Assembly: GCF_014905175.1 (NCBI RefSeq)
Contig: NC_057793.1
Coordinates: 1,984,001-2,048,000, forward strand
Source: Aphidius gifuensis
Lineage: Eukaryota; Arthropoda; Insecta; Hymenoptera; Braconidae
Direction of reading: 5' to 3'
DNA: 64,000 nt
Numbering within the stretch: position 1 is the first letter of the stretch; the number at the start of each line of letters is the position of its first letter. The position numbers and the translations under genes are program-made. A model generated the notes under the pieces. The model worked only from the letters and a program-made list of their open reading frames with translations. It made no database searches and was not told where the DNA came from. Shown here piece by piece: positions 1 through 13,442 of the stretch.

Positions 1-1127
1 CAAGTTTTTTATTTTTTAAATTATTATTGTCTGAATTTATTTATTGGGGGAAAGATATAGATTTTCGAAAAATAAATATAAGAGGATGTTTGGTGACTCA
101 TAAAATGACCAGGTGAAGAATTAATATTTCTATGGTTTCTTTTTAAAAAATCAATTAGTTATTATACTATATTTATCATAAAATCAACAAATAAAAATAA
201 AATACTATTTTTTTTTTTTAATTTTAAATAACTTGCCTAATAAATTTTTAATAATAAAATTAACGAAAATAAATCAACAAATTTCTTCACATGTTACGCA
301 CATAATTTGACTTTTTTTGTTTGCATCTCGTTAGCTGCTTTTTTTATTTCATTTTTTTAACCATCATACAGTATCTTGTTGAAATAATAAATTTAAATGA
401 TGAGTATGAAAAAAAAAAAATAGAAAAAAAATTAAGAGCTCTATTGAAGAGATAACAAAATAAAAAAACCAGCAATATTTCAATATATTTTTTATTTATT
501 TTTATATTTTTTTATATTTAGATTTAAAAAAAAAAAAAAATAGTCTGTCTATTTAACTAACATAAATAATTATAGTCGCGTTTTGTAATCAAGATAAAAG
601 ATAACTCCAATTTCACATAAAAATAAAATGAAAAAAACAAAGGCGATAAATATGTCGCCCGTAGAATTTATTCATTGATTTTTTATCATTATTATTTGGA
701 TAATAATATAAAAAAAGGGATAAAAATAATAAAAAAAAAAAAAAGGAGAAACCATTCAAGGCCGACTGATTGGAGTGCCTTGAAATCTACATGCGTAAAT
801 CGAAATAATTTTGACCTTGAGTTAACTTTCATTTGATCAATAATAATTTCATTTATTTATATTTTATTTATTATCTTGATAGTCATATAATTTATATATT
901 GTTAATAATTATTATCTAATAAATTTAAAATATATAAATTCTAGATTCCAGGATAACTGGAGACTGAAGAAAAAAAAAAATCAAAAATGAAAAACACAAA
1001 AAAATAAAAGAACCAGTTGTGTGATGACATTGTGTCCTGGCACATTGAACAGCTGGTCTAGTCAATAATTATTAAATAAATAAATAATAATTTTAAATAA
1101 ATAAATTGTTAATTATTGTGGATAATA
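1..1127. other. noncoding upstream of the RhoGAP gene
   Basis: Homopolymer-rich A+T DNA without a supportable exon. The part just before 1128 is presumably the 5' UTR and promoter of the first RhoGAP isoform. I see no core promoter motif that stands out from the A+T background. Confidence 0.5.
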
Positions 1128-1196
1128 ATGCCGGGACCAACATCAGAAAGACCTCGTGCACAACGACTCAATGATATCGAGCCACAAGCCGCAAAG
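1128..1196 (+). other. CdGAPr: alternative first coding exon 1a of the RhoGAP gene
   Basis: ATG at 1128 opens 23 codons (MPGPTSERPRAQRLNDIEPQ...) and ends in AAG followed by the donor GTATGT at 1197. Phase 0 matches the acceptor at 8666. The intron to the common exon would be 7.5 kb. There is no other coding exon in phase between them except exon 1b, which has its own ATG. Confidence 0.7.
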
Positions 1197-4100
1197 GTAT
1201 GTTCAATATTTATTGTAAAAAAATTATAAATAAATTGTAAAAAAATTTAAAAACATGTCATAATTTAAATTACTCTAAAATCATAAATAAATATTAAATA
1301 GAACACATTATGGTACAGCTGGTTTGAGGTGAAAGTTAGATATAAATTTTGCAATTTACTTGAAGTATAAAGTTTTGAAAAAAAAAAATAGTCAAATGAT
1401 TTTTTGCTAGAAAAAATTGTATATTAGAAAGTTAATTATTGAATAAATTATTCAATATAAATATTGTTGTTGTTTAAATAGTTTATATATCACGTTTTGT
1501 CAATAAATTAATTGACGGGGATTTAAATTTTGTCTAGACTGATTTTTTTTTAAATTTTAATATCTGCTTAATTTTAAAAAGATACAAACAGATTTAGTGT
1601 TAACTGATAAAAGGGATAAACGGAAGAGAAGTTAATTCCCCTTGAGCAACATCAATTATATCATTCTATGCATTTTCGTGAGGGAAAAAAAATTATGTAA
1701 AAAAAAAAGACCCGAGTCTTCTAGGATCCTGTAGAAGCGGATCTACCGACCGGATGTCTACTCGAAAATTTTTATTAATGACACTTTTTTAAAACATTTA
1801 ATTTTTATATCAGGGTGTCAATAATATTTTTATATTATCAATATAATAAATGCAAGTTAATAGTGTTTAATAATTTTTAAATTTAAAAAAACTGGGAGGT
1901 AATTTATTGGCGCGAAAATTTAAAAACAAATCGAAATTGCATATTAAAATTTGTTAAATAATTTCGATTTATTAGGAAAAAACTGCCATTGATTTTTTTA
2001 AATAAAAATTAATTTTATACAATAACTGTATCAATTATTAATTAATCAAATGGATTATTTAAAAATAATTATTTGTATTTCAAATTATTTTTCTTTTTAA
2101 ATTTAATAATTATAATTTTAATTTAATATTTTAACAATATGATTTTAATGGAAGTTACTGCATGTTTTAATTTAGACATTTCAAATAAAATTTATTTTTA
2201 GATAAAAAATATATAGTCCATTTGGTGTTTGTGTATTGTGTATATATATTTTTAAAACAGTTGTAAATTACATCGACATTTGCAAATATGAATTCCAAAG
2301 AGTTGGACCTGGGTTTATGCCAGGTCACTGAAATACTTTTTTGTTATTATTTTTTTTTTCTTTCAACATTTTTTCTATGGATTTAAAAAAAAGACAAATT
2401 TTCTACTTTAAATTTAAAATGAGCTTTCTTTCATATCAACTTGATAGAAAAAAGATAATATTTTTTTTTCCTCTTGAATTCATGGAGCTTTTATGGAATC
2501 GAAAAAAAAAATTTCGAAATATATTTTGTATCTTTTAACAACTATATGATACATTTTAACAATTTTTTTTTTTTTTTTTCGAAATTGAGAATATTTAATT
2601 TTCAATTTGAATTATTCCCAGGGTTGTTCCGCTTTTTTTTTTCATTCAATTTTGTCTGTGCATCCGAACGGTAATCGAGTTTCCAGATGTCAGGAGATGA
2701 ATAAAAAATTTTATATTTTTTTTGTTGTCTCGTCTCATTTTTTTTACTTATTTTTGTGTTCTAATAAAAAAAAAAACATGACATTTGGCATTTAATGACA
2801 TATAGTGGGGTTATTTTATTTAATAGATCTAATTTTAAATTAATTATCATTTTATATGATCTTTCTTTTGTAATTTTAACAATTTTTTCGAAATTAAATA
2901 TTTAATTTTCATGAATTATTAGTGTTGAAAGGATTTTTATTAATTTTTTGTCATGAATTAATATTTCCAGATGTCAGGATGAATAAAAATTTATATTTTG
3001 TTGTCACCATTTAATTATTTATTTTTCAATAAAAAAAAAACATGAATTATTTAATGAATAATTTATTTTATTAATCTCTAAATTTTTTTAAATTAATTTT
3101 TATAAAAACTTTAAATACAAATAAAAAAAATTAATTTATTAAATTGCTGTTAACACTCTCTTATCAATCAACAATTAAAATCAATAACTGTCATCATTTT
3201 CACATAAAAATATAATGATAAATAATCATTAGAAAAAATTTTTTTTTTTAAATTCAATAAATGCTATTTTCAATAAAAAATAATTAAATAGTTTATGTTT
3301 AATTTGACTGTATAAATTTTTTTTAAAATACAAAGTATATTTTTATTTATAAATTTTAATAAATTATAATAATTTTGATGGATTATTATTTAAATAAAAA
3401 TAATATCAAGTTTTTTAAATTTTTAAAAATCAATTTTTTTTTTTTTTCAATTTTTCTATGTAAAATTTTAATGATGATTGAATGATGCCTTCAAGTAGAT
3501 ACCAAGTAGATGGTATATATCAACTTGTCTATTTATCTGATGTATATTTTTTACAGGTATATTTTTCAATAACATAACCACCTCTAAACTTGTTTGGCGC
3601 GAGAATAAAATAAATCGATAGAATATCGCGCGCGCACAAGTCAACAAATTCACACAAGCGTACACAATATTTTTTCCCACATGAGCAAAAATTTAAATAA
3701 AAAAATAAAAAAATTTAAAAAACATATATACATACGCCTACATAAAGATGTCACAAGTTAAAAACATTTTTCACACGGTTATATTAACTCAAAAAAATAA
3801 ATAAAAAAAAAAAACCAGCGTTTAAAAAAATCATCAAAAATGACAAATTTTCTTCATTTTATAAAAAAAAAAAATCATTAAAATTTTGCTAATTTGCAGC
3901 TAATTAATATGACAATAATTTAAACTTGATATATTTTAAATTTGTCACTTGAAATTATTTAAAACAGCCTTGTGTTTAAAAATAGATGAAAATATTTTTA
4001 CAAATAAAATAAAATAAAATAAAATAATAATGTATATGAAAAAAAAAAAAAATATATATTTTATTATTTCAAAAGAGTGTTTAATTATATAAAAATCAAT

Positions 4101-7100
4101 AATTAATATTTTTTATATATTTATCAACCAATGATGCGCTACAAATGATAATGCATTAATTAAAAATAAAAATAATTATTTTTAGTATTTTAAATCGATG
4201 ATTAAATATCATCATTGAGTTGTAAAAAAAAAAAAGAAAAAAATTATAATAATGTATATTTATATTTACTCTGCCCATGCGCTCCTAGATTATTCGCGTT
4301 GTAATAAAGCCAAAAAACATTAGAGGATGCAAAGCGCATGTCGCGATATCGACGCGCGAGAGAGCTTAGTCCAAGAGACGAAGGCAAAAGCAGGCAAAAG
4401 CGGCCGTGAATATCCTCGACATCCCGGAGTCTCTGACCCAGTTTAAATTGTGCGACGTGAACCAAGCTACAAAGTATATTTTCAAAAAGAAAAAAATATA
4501 TAAAATTATTAGAAAAAAGCTCAAAACAGTGATGAATATATTCATTGTTGTATTTTCCATCGGGGGGATGATAAAGTATGGCTGAATAAATAATTGTCAA
4601 TATCAAATGTGTACATGTAATAAAATATTTCGGCACTGCCTTCATTATAATGGCATTGCCGAAATTTTTTCGTTCATCTGAACATACGCCCACCTGATGT
4701 TAGATATAAATATAAATCAAAAAAAAATTTGTAAATATCAATTTAAACAATATTATTAATTAATAAAAATTAATTGTGATAATTGGTAAATTATAACCGT
4801 CGAGCTGAAGAAAAAGTGGATATTTTTTATTTTATTTTTTTTTCTTTTTCTTTTAGTTTTATTATTTTGTACAATTATTTCATTTTATTTTTGTGACCAT
4901 GCGGCGAGTACTCAGCGGTTGCAGCAGCTGTTCAGACGATTTAGAGGTACACACATTTAAAAATACAAAAATACAAATAATATATTTAAATTAAATATTA
5001 TTATAATATGTGTGTGTGTATTACAATTCAATTTAATTTAATTAATTAATTTTTATAGTTTATTTTTAAACTTGAAAATGATACTTGAGAGCTTTTTTTT
5101 TCTCTTTTGATTTTATTGATTTTTTAAAGAATTTTTATATTCGATAATTCAAATAATGCATTATAATTAAAAATAAAATTAATTTCAAAATAATGACTAT
5201 ATTTTTTCATAAATATTAATTTTATTATTAAAAAAATAATAATAATAATTTAAACATATTTTTAAAAAACTTGTTTTGAAAGAAAAGAGCTTTTTTTTTT
5301 TTCATAAAAAAAAATGTATTTTTAAATTATTTATTATGTGCTCTAGAAAAATATAATTTATAGAATTAAATTTATGTTTTTCTTTATTATAAAATTGACA
5401 GAATAAGTAAAGAAAAAAAAATTTGTATTATGTTTTAATTTTTTTATTAAAAAATTGTGTTATAGTTACAGTTCTTTTCATCGTTCCCCTTTTGTATTTG
5501 CTCGTATACAACTCAAGCAATAATCTTCATTTTTTTTTTATTTCTCAAAGTAATTTATCACTCGACCTTAATTGAGCTACAAAATACAATACCATATATA
5601 TAATACAAAGAAATTCTTGACACTTCCTTTACTTATACACACATTATATTCGACATACAAAACTCATGATGATAATTATGACGTTTATGTACGAGCTATA
5701 CATTATTGCATGACAATTTTATTATGTTTACGTGTTACTCAAGATTTTCATCAAAATAATAATCAATTTATTTAAATTATTTATTAACAAAATATCATTA
5801 TAAATAAATTACACATTTTATGCATTTTTTTTTATCATTTAAATTTTCTTTTTTCAAGCTGAGCTTTTTATATCAAAATTATATTTATTTATTAATTTTT
5901 TTCAAATGTATTTGTATTTTTAAAATTCAATTTTTATATTAGAATCATAATTTCATTATTATTTTGCTTAGAAATAATTTTTGATCTACAGCGAGAACTA
6001 CCGAACTTTGTCTAAAATTTACGAGAAATATAACAAAATTTTTCGTAAAAAAAAAATAAAAATAATTGAAATTAATTTATAAAAATATTTATAATAATAA
6101 TATTCAGATGTTGTTTAAATAATAAAACTATAATTTCATGAAAATTCAATTTAGAAATAATTTTTTTTCTAATCAACAGCTGCAGCGCGAAAATGCCAAA
6201 TTTCGTCTGCAATTCAATTATAAATTCGAAAAAAAATTAAAAATAATTGAAAATAATTTATGAAACTTTCAGGATGATAATATTTAAATGTTATTTAAAT
6301 AATAGATACATAATTTCATGAAATTGTTGTTTAGAATTTAGAAATATTTTTTCTATGAAAAAAAAATTAAAATACAATTTAATTTATTATTTTTTGTATT
6401 TGGCTTGATAAAAATTTGATGATTTTTAATTATTTCAATTAGCCATGGCCATAAATTTTGTATTATTTTATTTTGTTTTTAATTGAATTAATAATCAAAA
6501 CAGTGTCTTGAATGAATGGTAGTTCTGTTGCCAACCCAAAAGAGCCTCTGATGATTTACGTCAAGCTCTACTTCCCACTAAAATTGCTGTTATTTAATTT
6601 CTGTCATTTTGATAATAAAAAAAGCGAAGAAAAAAAAAAAAAGCTTCCGTATTTGAAAAATATTAATAACAAAACAAGTAAAAATAATTTTACCTTGGTT
6701 GATTATTTTTAAATTATATACAAGACCTTGGTTGATGATGCTGGCTGAAGAATGAAGATGCTGACTGAAGATGTCTTTCATGCCTCCAGGCAGTGTGAAA
6801 ATAATCATTAAATATTAAAAAGAAATTTTAAAAAATGAAATTTTAAATGATAAAGACAAAATGAAAGGATAAACGAGACGTTTAATTTTGATCGTACATG
6901 CTTCCTTTGATTTAATATGCGGGTACAATGATGACCTCCATATAAAGCATTCGACATTGATACGTGACAAGAACATTAACATCTTGACAATACCCTCATT
7001 TTATTTATTTAAACTACTACATTTATTTAAAAATATTTCTTTTATATTTTTCTAAATATATTTTTAATTAAATCCCAAAATTAATATCAATAATTTTTAA

Positions 7101-10100
7101 TATAAAAATATATTTTAATTTATTTATTAAAATAAAAAAAAACAAAAAAAAATAAATTAGATAATGCTGGTTTGTGTGTTGAGACTGTTGATTTTTTGTT
7201 GGAGGTTTTTTATTTCTGTTGAAAGGAAAGTGATCCGAATGAAAAAGTCTTTCAGGCGAGACCAAGTCTTGTTGGCACTTCCTTCTCAACTGACAGACAA
7301 TACCACTGGATTATTTAAACTTAAAAAAATATTAAAATAAAAAATGATGAATCTTGAGACACATGCACAATGTTAAACAAACTCAGTAGCTTTACTATGT
7401 AATTGTTCTTTGCTCAACAAAACAACTCATAATAATAACTAAAATTAATTTCGTAATGTTTATCATCTCAAATATCTTTTTTTTTATTTATTCATTATTC
7501 TTTATCATTTTATTTTAATGTTGTATAAATTATTGAAATTAATATACTTTATTTCATTAAATAATTATTGTTTTGTTATTTTTCTAAATATATACTTACT
7601 TACTTACTTGTTTTTTAAACATAATAAAATACAAAAAATTAATTGAAAATTTTAAATAAAACTTCTTGAAATTGTTGAAATAATAATGGTAATAATAATT
7701 TTGTTTTTAAAACAAATATAAATAAATAATTTGCGCAATATTTTGATGATATTTATAATTTTTCAATTTATTTGTCATCAAAGTTCTATAATTAATCGTA
7801 TTTTATTGAGGAAAAGTGTTGATAAATATAAGTGCAGAATTATTCTGATAATTAGTCACGCAATTTGAGTATAAATAAACATACTTGTCCTGTAATTTAC
7901 AAGAATTTTAATGGTCATTTAGATAATAATAAATTAAACGAAAATAAAAAAAAAAATAAATAAATTATTAATGAGAAAGAAAGAGAGATACAAAATGATG
8001 ATGATGATGATTATTTTATAAATTAAATTTATTTATTTTTTGTTATTGTAAATAGTTTCCTCAGTACCAAATAAATTTGATGTATAGCATCAGTATGATT
8101 CATCATCATCATCATCAATTGGCAGTGTAGACAAGAACCAACCACTTTGCAATCTAACACTTGCTATCGTGGAAATTTATAGCCTACCAAACAAATTGAT
8201 AAAACGTTAACCAGAAGGCTCTCATTCTAAAGCACTTTTATTTTTTATTTAGTTTAAAAAAAAAATTATATGCAATTGCAGATGGTCTGAATGTAAATAT
8301 ATAAATTCTTAATTTTTTTTTCTGTCAAGAGGGCGTTTTTAATAATCTGTTGGACTCTGAATCACGCAGACTTTGTTGTTTTATTCTATTTATTAGAAAT
8401 GATGATTAAATATATAGATAAAAAATAAAATAAATAAACTTATTTCCTTGTAAAATTTATTCCAATTTATTAATCATATAATGATTTTAATTATTCATAT
8501 TAGAAAGTGTTTTTAACAACAATAAAAAAGAGTTTTTTTTTTTAATTTTAAATGAATTTTATTTGTTGTTTACAAGATAAATTAATTATAAAAAATTTAA
8601 ACTATGTGTGTGCAATAAGAAATATCAAATAATTAATTGTTAAATTTTTTTTTAATTGTTAACAGGATCTGGGGTGTAATAGAAATGAAGAATTTGGAAC
8701 ATCAGTTGGTACTGGTAGTAAAATGGGCAGCATTGCAAGATTTCCAAAGCTTGATGAATGTGCTCATTTTCATTATGAGCATGTTGAATTAAGTGGACTT
8801 GAGGTATTTATATTTATTAATATTAAAAATACAATTATGTTTAAATTTATAAATTATTAAAATGTCCTATTTTTGTGTTTAATTTATCAAGGTAACTGTA
8901 ACAGAAGTGCCAAATGATGGAGGTTTTGCTGTACGTGTAACATCAGGTGATACATGCTGGACACTTCAACGATCATATGATAATTTTGTGATGTTTGATA
9001 AACAATTACATCGTTGTATATTTGATAGAAAATTTTCATCAATTAAAAAACTACCAGATGAACAATCAGATGATTCAATTGATTTACTAGTATCTTATCT
9101 TGATAAATTTACAAAATTAAATCATGATGGACTTAATTGTGGTCCAGTATTAAATTGGCTACAATTAGATAATCGTGGACGTAGAATACTTGTTCCTGAA
9201 TCTGATTCTTGTCCAATAAATACACCAGCTGTTGCTGCTGCTTATGCTGTACGACCATACAATGCACAAGCATCAGATGAAATAACATTTCAGGTAATCT
9301 ATAATAGAAAAATTTAATTATCTAACAAATTCTTGACTCATAATAATCAATAAGTTATAAAAAATTTATTTTTATATGTCAAATTAGTTAATAAATAATT
9401 TAAATTGTTCATGAAAAATTTTAATACATAAAATTTCAACATATTTAAAATTTTTTTATATTATTAATTCAAGTTTAATTGAGATCAATAGAATTTTATT
9501 GAGCAAATAATTATCACAGTGACAACAACATCACAACAAATAGCCAATAAAATAATAAAGTCATAAATATAAAAATAAAAAACATAATGATGACTGATTG
9601 TTTCAATTAGTTTATAAAAAAAAAAAAAAATATAATAAAAATTTATATTTCTAGGTTGGTGATATGATATCAGTGATTGACATGCCACCACCGGGTGAAA
9701 GTAATTGGTGGCGTGGTAAAAAAGGCTTTGCAGTTGGTTTTTTTCCAGCAGAAAATGTTGCTGTTATTGGTGATAAAGTACCACGTCATTTAAAAATATC
9801 AACAACAGTACATTCAAAATTGCCAGTTAAACCAGTTTTACGTAAACATGGTAAACTTATTGCATTTTTTAGATCATTTATATTAAATAGACCATCACGT
9901 AGACGTTTAAAACAATCTGGTATTTTAAAAGAACGTGTATTTGGCTGTGATCTTGGTGAACATTTATTAAATTCTGGTCAAGATGGTAAATATAAATTTA
10001 TTTTATTTGTTTAATTATATTTTATTTAATTAATTATGTTTTATTTTTTTTAGTACCAGCTGTATTGACATGTTGTGCTGATTTTATTGAAACTCATGGT

Positions 10101-13100
10101 TTAGTTGATGGTATTTATCGTTTATCTGGTGTAACATCAAATATTCAACGTTTACGTAATGCATTTGATGAAGATCGTGTACCAGCATTAAAAACAGATG
10201 AAAGTATATTACAAGATATTCATTCAGTAGCATCATTATTAAAAATGTATTTTCGTGAACTTCCAAATCCATTATGTACTTATCAATTATATTCAACATT
10301 TGTTAGTGCTGTACAAGCATCAAGTGATTCTGAACGTTTACGTCGTATGCGTGATGCTGTACGTAAACTTCCACCACCTCATTATCGTACACTTGAATAT
10401 TTAATGCGTCATTTAGTTAGAGTTGCAGCATGTGGTGCTGATACTGGTATGACACCACGTAATGTTGCAATAGTATGGGCACCAAATTTATTACGTTGTA
10501 AAGAACTTGAAATTGGTGGTGTTGCTGCATTACAAGGTGTTGGTGTACAAGCTGTTGTTACTGAATTTTTAATTTGTTATGCTGAGTTAATATTTGGTGA
10601 TCATAATACAATTGGTAGACCAAAATCATTAGCATTTACAACACCAGCACGTTTATTAAGTTTAGAAGAAGCACGTAATCGTACAACATTACGTAATGAT
10701 TCAGAATATATTGAAGTTGGTGATGGTCCAAAAGGTTTACCAACTGAATATCATACTGTTATTGAATTACCATTAAAACGTACAACCTCATCAAAACGTT
10801 CACCATCATTAAATTGGCGTTCAATATTTCGTAGACCTGGTTCATCAAGTGTACGTAATAAACATAATGATAATAATATACGTAAATCAATTGGTACACC
10901 ACAAAAAATTGAAAATATACCAAATTCAATAAATACAATACGTCGATTACGTCCAGTTAAAAGTGTTGAATCACTTGATGGTGAAGATATTATTGGTCCA
11001 TTATTATTATCATCATTACCAAATCGTTCATGTGGACATTCAAGATCAGTATCACATGATTCATATTTTGATCATCTTGCTGATTCACCACAATCATCAT
11101 CATCACCATTACCACCACCATTAACACAACTACAATCATCATCATCACCATTAGATTTATCAGAAATACAATTAAATTTTGATCTTGAAGAACGTGAAAT
11201 GAGAATGTTATCTGAGGAAGATAGTTGTGAAGGTGTTGGTGGTGGTAGTGGTTGTGGTGGTGATGCTAATACATCAGTTGAAGCATCACCAAGACGTGCT
11301 AGAACAGAAACACCATTATATTTAGGTAATTTAGGTGGAAGTAAAAGAAAAAGATCAAGACTTGAAGAAAGATTACATTGTGATGTTGAATTACGTTTTA
11401 TTGATAGTCAAAGTCCTGATCAAGTTATGGTTACAGCTGATATACATGAAATGGAATCAATTGATACACCATCACCATTAATAACACCTGGTTATTTACC
11501 ATTATTATCAGAAGCATCAACACCATTATCACCATCAACAAATACATTACAACCAACACCAACTCTACCATCAATATCACCAACAAATTTATCACGTGGA
11601 TCAAGAATTAGCTTTCGTAGTTTTACACTACCACTTGATATTGGTGATGATAAATTTAATATAAATAATAATAATAATAATGAGACTATTGAAATTAAAA
11701 ATAATACTGATGATAATAATGATAATGATGATGATAATAATATTATTAAAAAAATTTCAACTAGTCAAAATAATAATAGTAGTGTTAAGTTTGAGTCTAT
11801 AAATTCAATAAATAATAATGATGATAATGATAAAATTATTGATTGTCAACAAGATCAAGAAATGACACAATGTGATGTATTGGGAGTATCAATAATTATC
11901 AATGATAATACCAATGAAAAAATTGATATAAAAAATAATAAAATTGTTAATTATTTAGATGAAGAAATGTCTGGCTTATCATCTAAAAATTGTGATGATA
12001 AAAATAATAATATAATTAATGATGAAAAATTAAATGAACAAGAACAAGAAATAATAAATCAATTATCAAGTCCAACTGATATTGATTCACCAATGTCATG
12101 TGAACAAACAGATTCAAGTTTTATTATTTCAAATGAATCAGATGATAAAATATATAAAAATTCTAAAAAATTAAATAACACAAATGAATGGATTATCATT
12201 GAAAAAAATATTCCAAAAGTAATTATTGATGATACATTAAATAATACAATTGATAATTCAATATCTGATAATAATATATCAATTGAATCGACAATTGATA
12301 CTGGTAGTAGTGATTTTACTGAAAGTCCAATATTACATCAAGAAAATAATAGTGAAATGACATTTAAAATTGATGATATTATTAAAAATTCACGTAATAA
12401 TACTGATGATAATATTGATGATAATTTTACAATAAAAAATTCAAATATTAGAACAATGGAATTACAATTAAATTATGTACTAAATGATGATGATAAAAAT
12501 TTAAATAATAATATAATTGACAATGATGTTAAAAATAATAAAAATTATAAAATATCAAATGAAATATATGAAAAAAGTTTTAATAAATTTACAGCACATC
12601 TTGATAAATTTAAAATAAATAATAATAATGATATTGTTAATAGTAATGTGTTACATAATGATGAAGAAAATATTGTAATACCATCTGAGAATGCTGCTGA
12701 GGCACTTGAAATAGCACATGATCCAGAAGGTGCATCTGAATTGACATCCCTAAATTCAACTTATTCAAATGAATCAACATCAATAATTGATGATTCAATT
12801 GTTCTACGTGATACAGCATCAATATTACAAGAATTAGCATTACAAAGATTATCTGGTGGTATTGTTGTTGGTGATACATCAACAATAACAAATACATTAA
12901 CAAAAAATGAACGTAAAATAATTGATAAAGAAATTAGCAATGAATTTATACGTGATAATAATGAAAAAAATTATGATATTGATACAACAAAATTAACAAG
13001 CCAACAAACAAATTTACAATATTTACCACCATGTTTACGTGCAAGACATGCTAGATCAACTAGAGCTGCATTATCTAGATCACTTGATGAAGGTAAATTT

Positions 13101-13442
13101 AATCGTATGACATCTGAATCGACACATATACAAATTGATAAAACAACTGATGATATTAAAAATAATAATAAAAATAGTAATAATAATACAACAACAAATA
13201 TAGGTGGTAAATTGAGTGGTTCAAAAAGTGCTGAAAAATTACAATCTAAAAATCTTGGTGGTATTGATTTAGGTGATCCACGTTGTCGTGAAAGAATTGA
13301 AAAATATAAAGAAGAAAGAAGAATTTTTTTACGTGATAAATATAGAAGTGAAAGTTTTCGTGGTTCATCATCTAAAAATGATGATGAACAAGCACTATTA
13401 GCAAGACTCAAACAACGTGCTTCCAGATCAACAATGCATTAA
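1128..13442 (+). CDS. CdGAPr: PX-SH3-RhoGAP protein, CdGAPr / ARHGAP32-33 family
   Basis: GTPase-activating protein for Rho-family GTPases (Rac/Cdc42 type by family), expected at membranes or the cell cortex. Coding exons: 1128-1196 or 4899-4946 (alternative first exons), then 8666-8803, 8892-9293, 9655-9985 and 10054-13442. All joins are in frame. The product is about 1442 aa with the upstream start and 1435 aa with the downstream one. Domains in order: PX (about aa 66-180), SH3 (about 190-260, ending near the WWRGKKG...GFFPAENV motif), RhoGAP (about 300-490). The catalytic arginine finger lies in GIYRLSG (R336 in the long form), and NVAIVWAPNLLR is the conserved helix. The last exon also encodes a long tail with serine/proline-rich and Asn/Asp-rich tracts and a basic C-terminal helix (ERIEKYKEERR). 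PX-SH3-RhoGAP order is diagnostic for ARHGAP32/33 and, as I recall, fly CdGAPr. The family is certain; exact orthology is likely. Confidence 0.93.
2552..3060. repeat. degenerate tandem duplication inside RhoGAP intron 1
   Basis: Two diverged copies run from about 2552-2800 and 2871-3060. Both contain a TTTTAACAATTTTTT block followed by TCGAAATT, then TTTCCAGATGTCAGG, then GATGAATAAAAA, and end near an A-run followed by ACATGA. The second copy is shorter. No coding content. Confidence 0.6.
4622..4670. other. near-perfect 19-bp hairpin
   Basis: The left arm 4622-4640 (TTTCGGCACTGCC at its end) pairs with the right arm 4652-4670 (GGCATTGCCGAAA at its start). There are 17 of 19 pairs and an 11-nt loop. 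It lies about 230 bp upstream of alternative exon 1b. The stem is shorter than a usual animal pre-miRNA. Confidence 0.6.
4899..4946 (+). other. CdGAPr: alternative first coding exon 1b of the RhoGAP gene
   Basis: ATG at 4899 opens 16 codons (MRRVLSGCSSCSDDLE) and ends in GAG followed by the donor GTACAC. It is also phase 0 and can join the exon at 8666 directly. The stretch at 4260-4460 upstream is clearly less A+T-rich than its surroundings, which would fit a second promoter. An internal exon reading through from exon 1a is also in phase only if spliced to the ATG, so alternative promoter use is the simpler reading. Confidence 0.65.
5965..6350. repeat. tandem duplication of about 190 bp in RhoGAP intron
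   Basis: Two neighbouring copies (about 5965-6155 and 6151-6350) share AGAAATAATTTTT, AAAATAATTGAAA, a TTTAAATGTT/TTCAGATGTTG block with TTTAAATAATA, and ATAATTTCATGAAA, in the same order. The copies have diverged. Noncoding. Confidence 0.6.
7995..8116. repeat. complementary ATG/CAT triplet tracts
   Basis: An (ATG)n tract at about 7995-8009 and a (CAT)n tract at 8101-8116 can pair across about 90 nt. These are simple microsatellites in an intron. Confidence 0.5.

Noticed and set aside
4622..4670. microRNA precursor
   Set aside because: The stem is about 19 bp with a small loop, below the usual length for an animal pre-miRNA, and there is no evidence of expression.
4244..4693. Open frame of 149 codons on the minus strand
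   Set aside because: No domain, no signal and composition typical of a noncoding GC island; no splice partners. More likely promoter/5' UTR of the downstream RhoGAP isoform.
12637..13411. Minus-strand open frames opposite the last RhoGAP exon
   Set aside because: They mirror the codon pattern of the real plus-strand exon and have no independent features.
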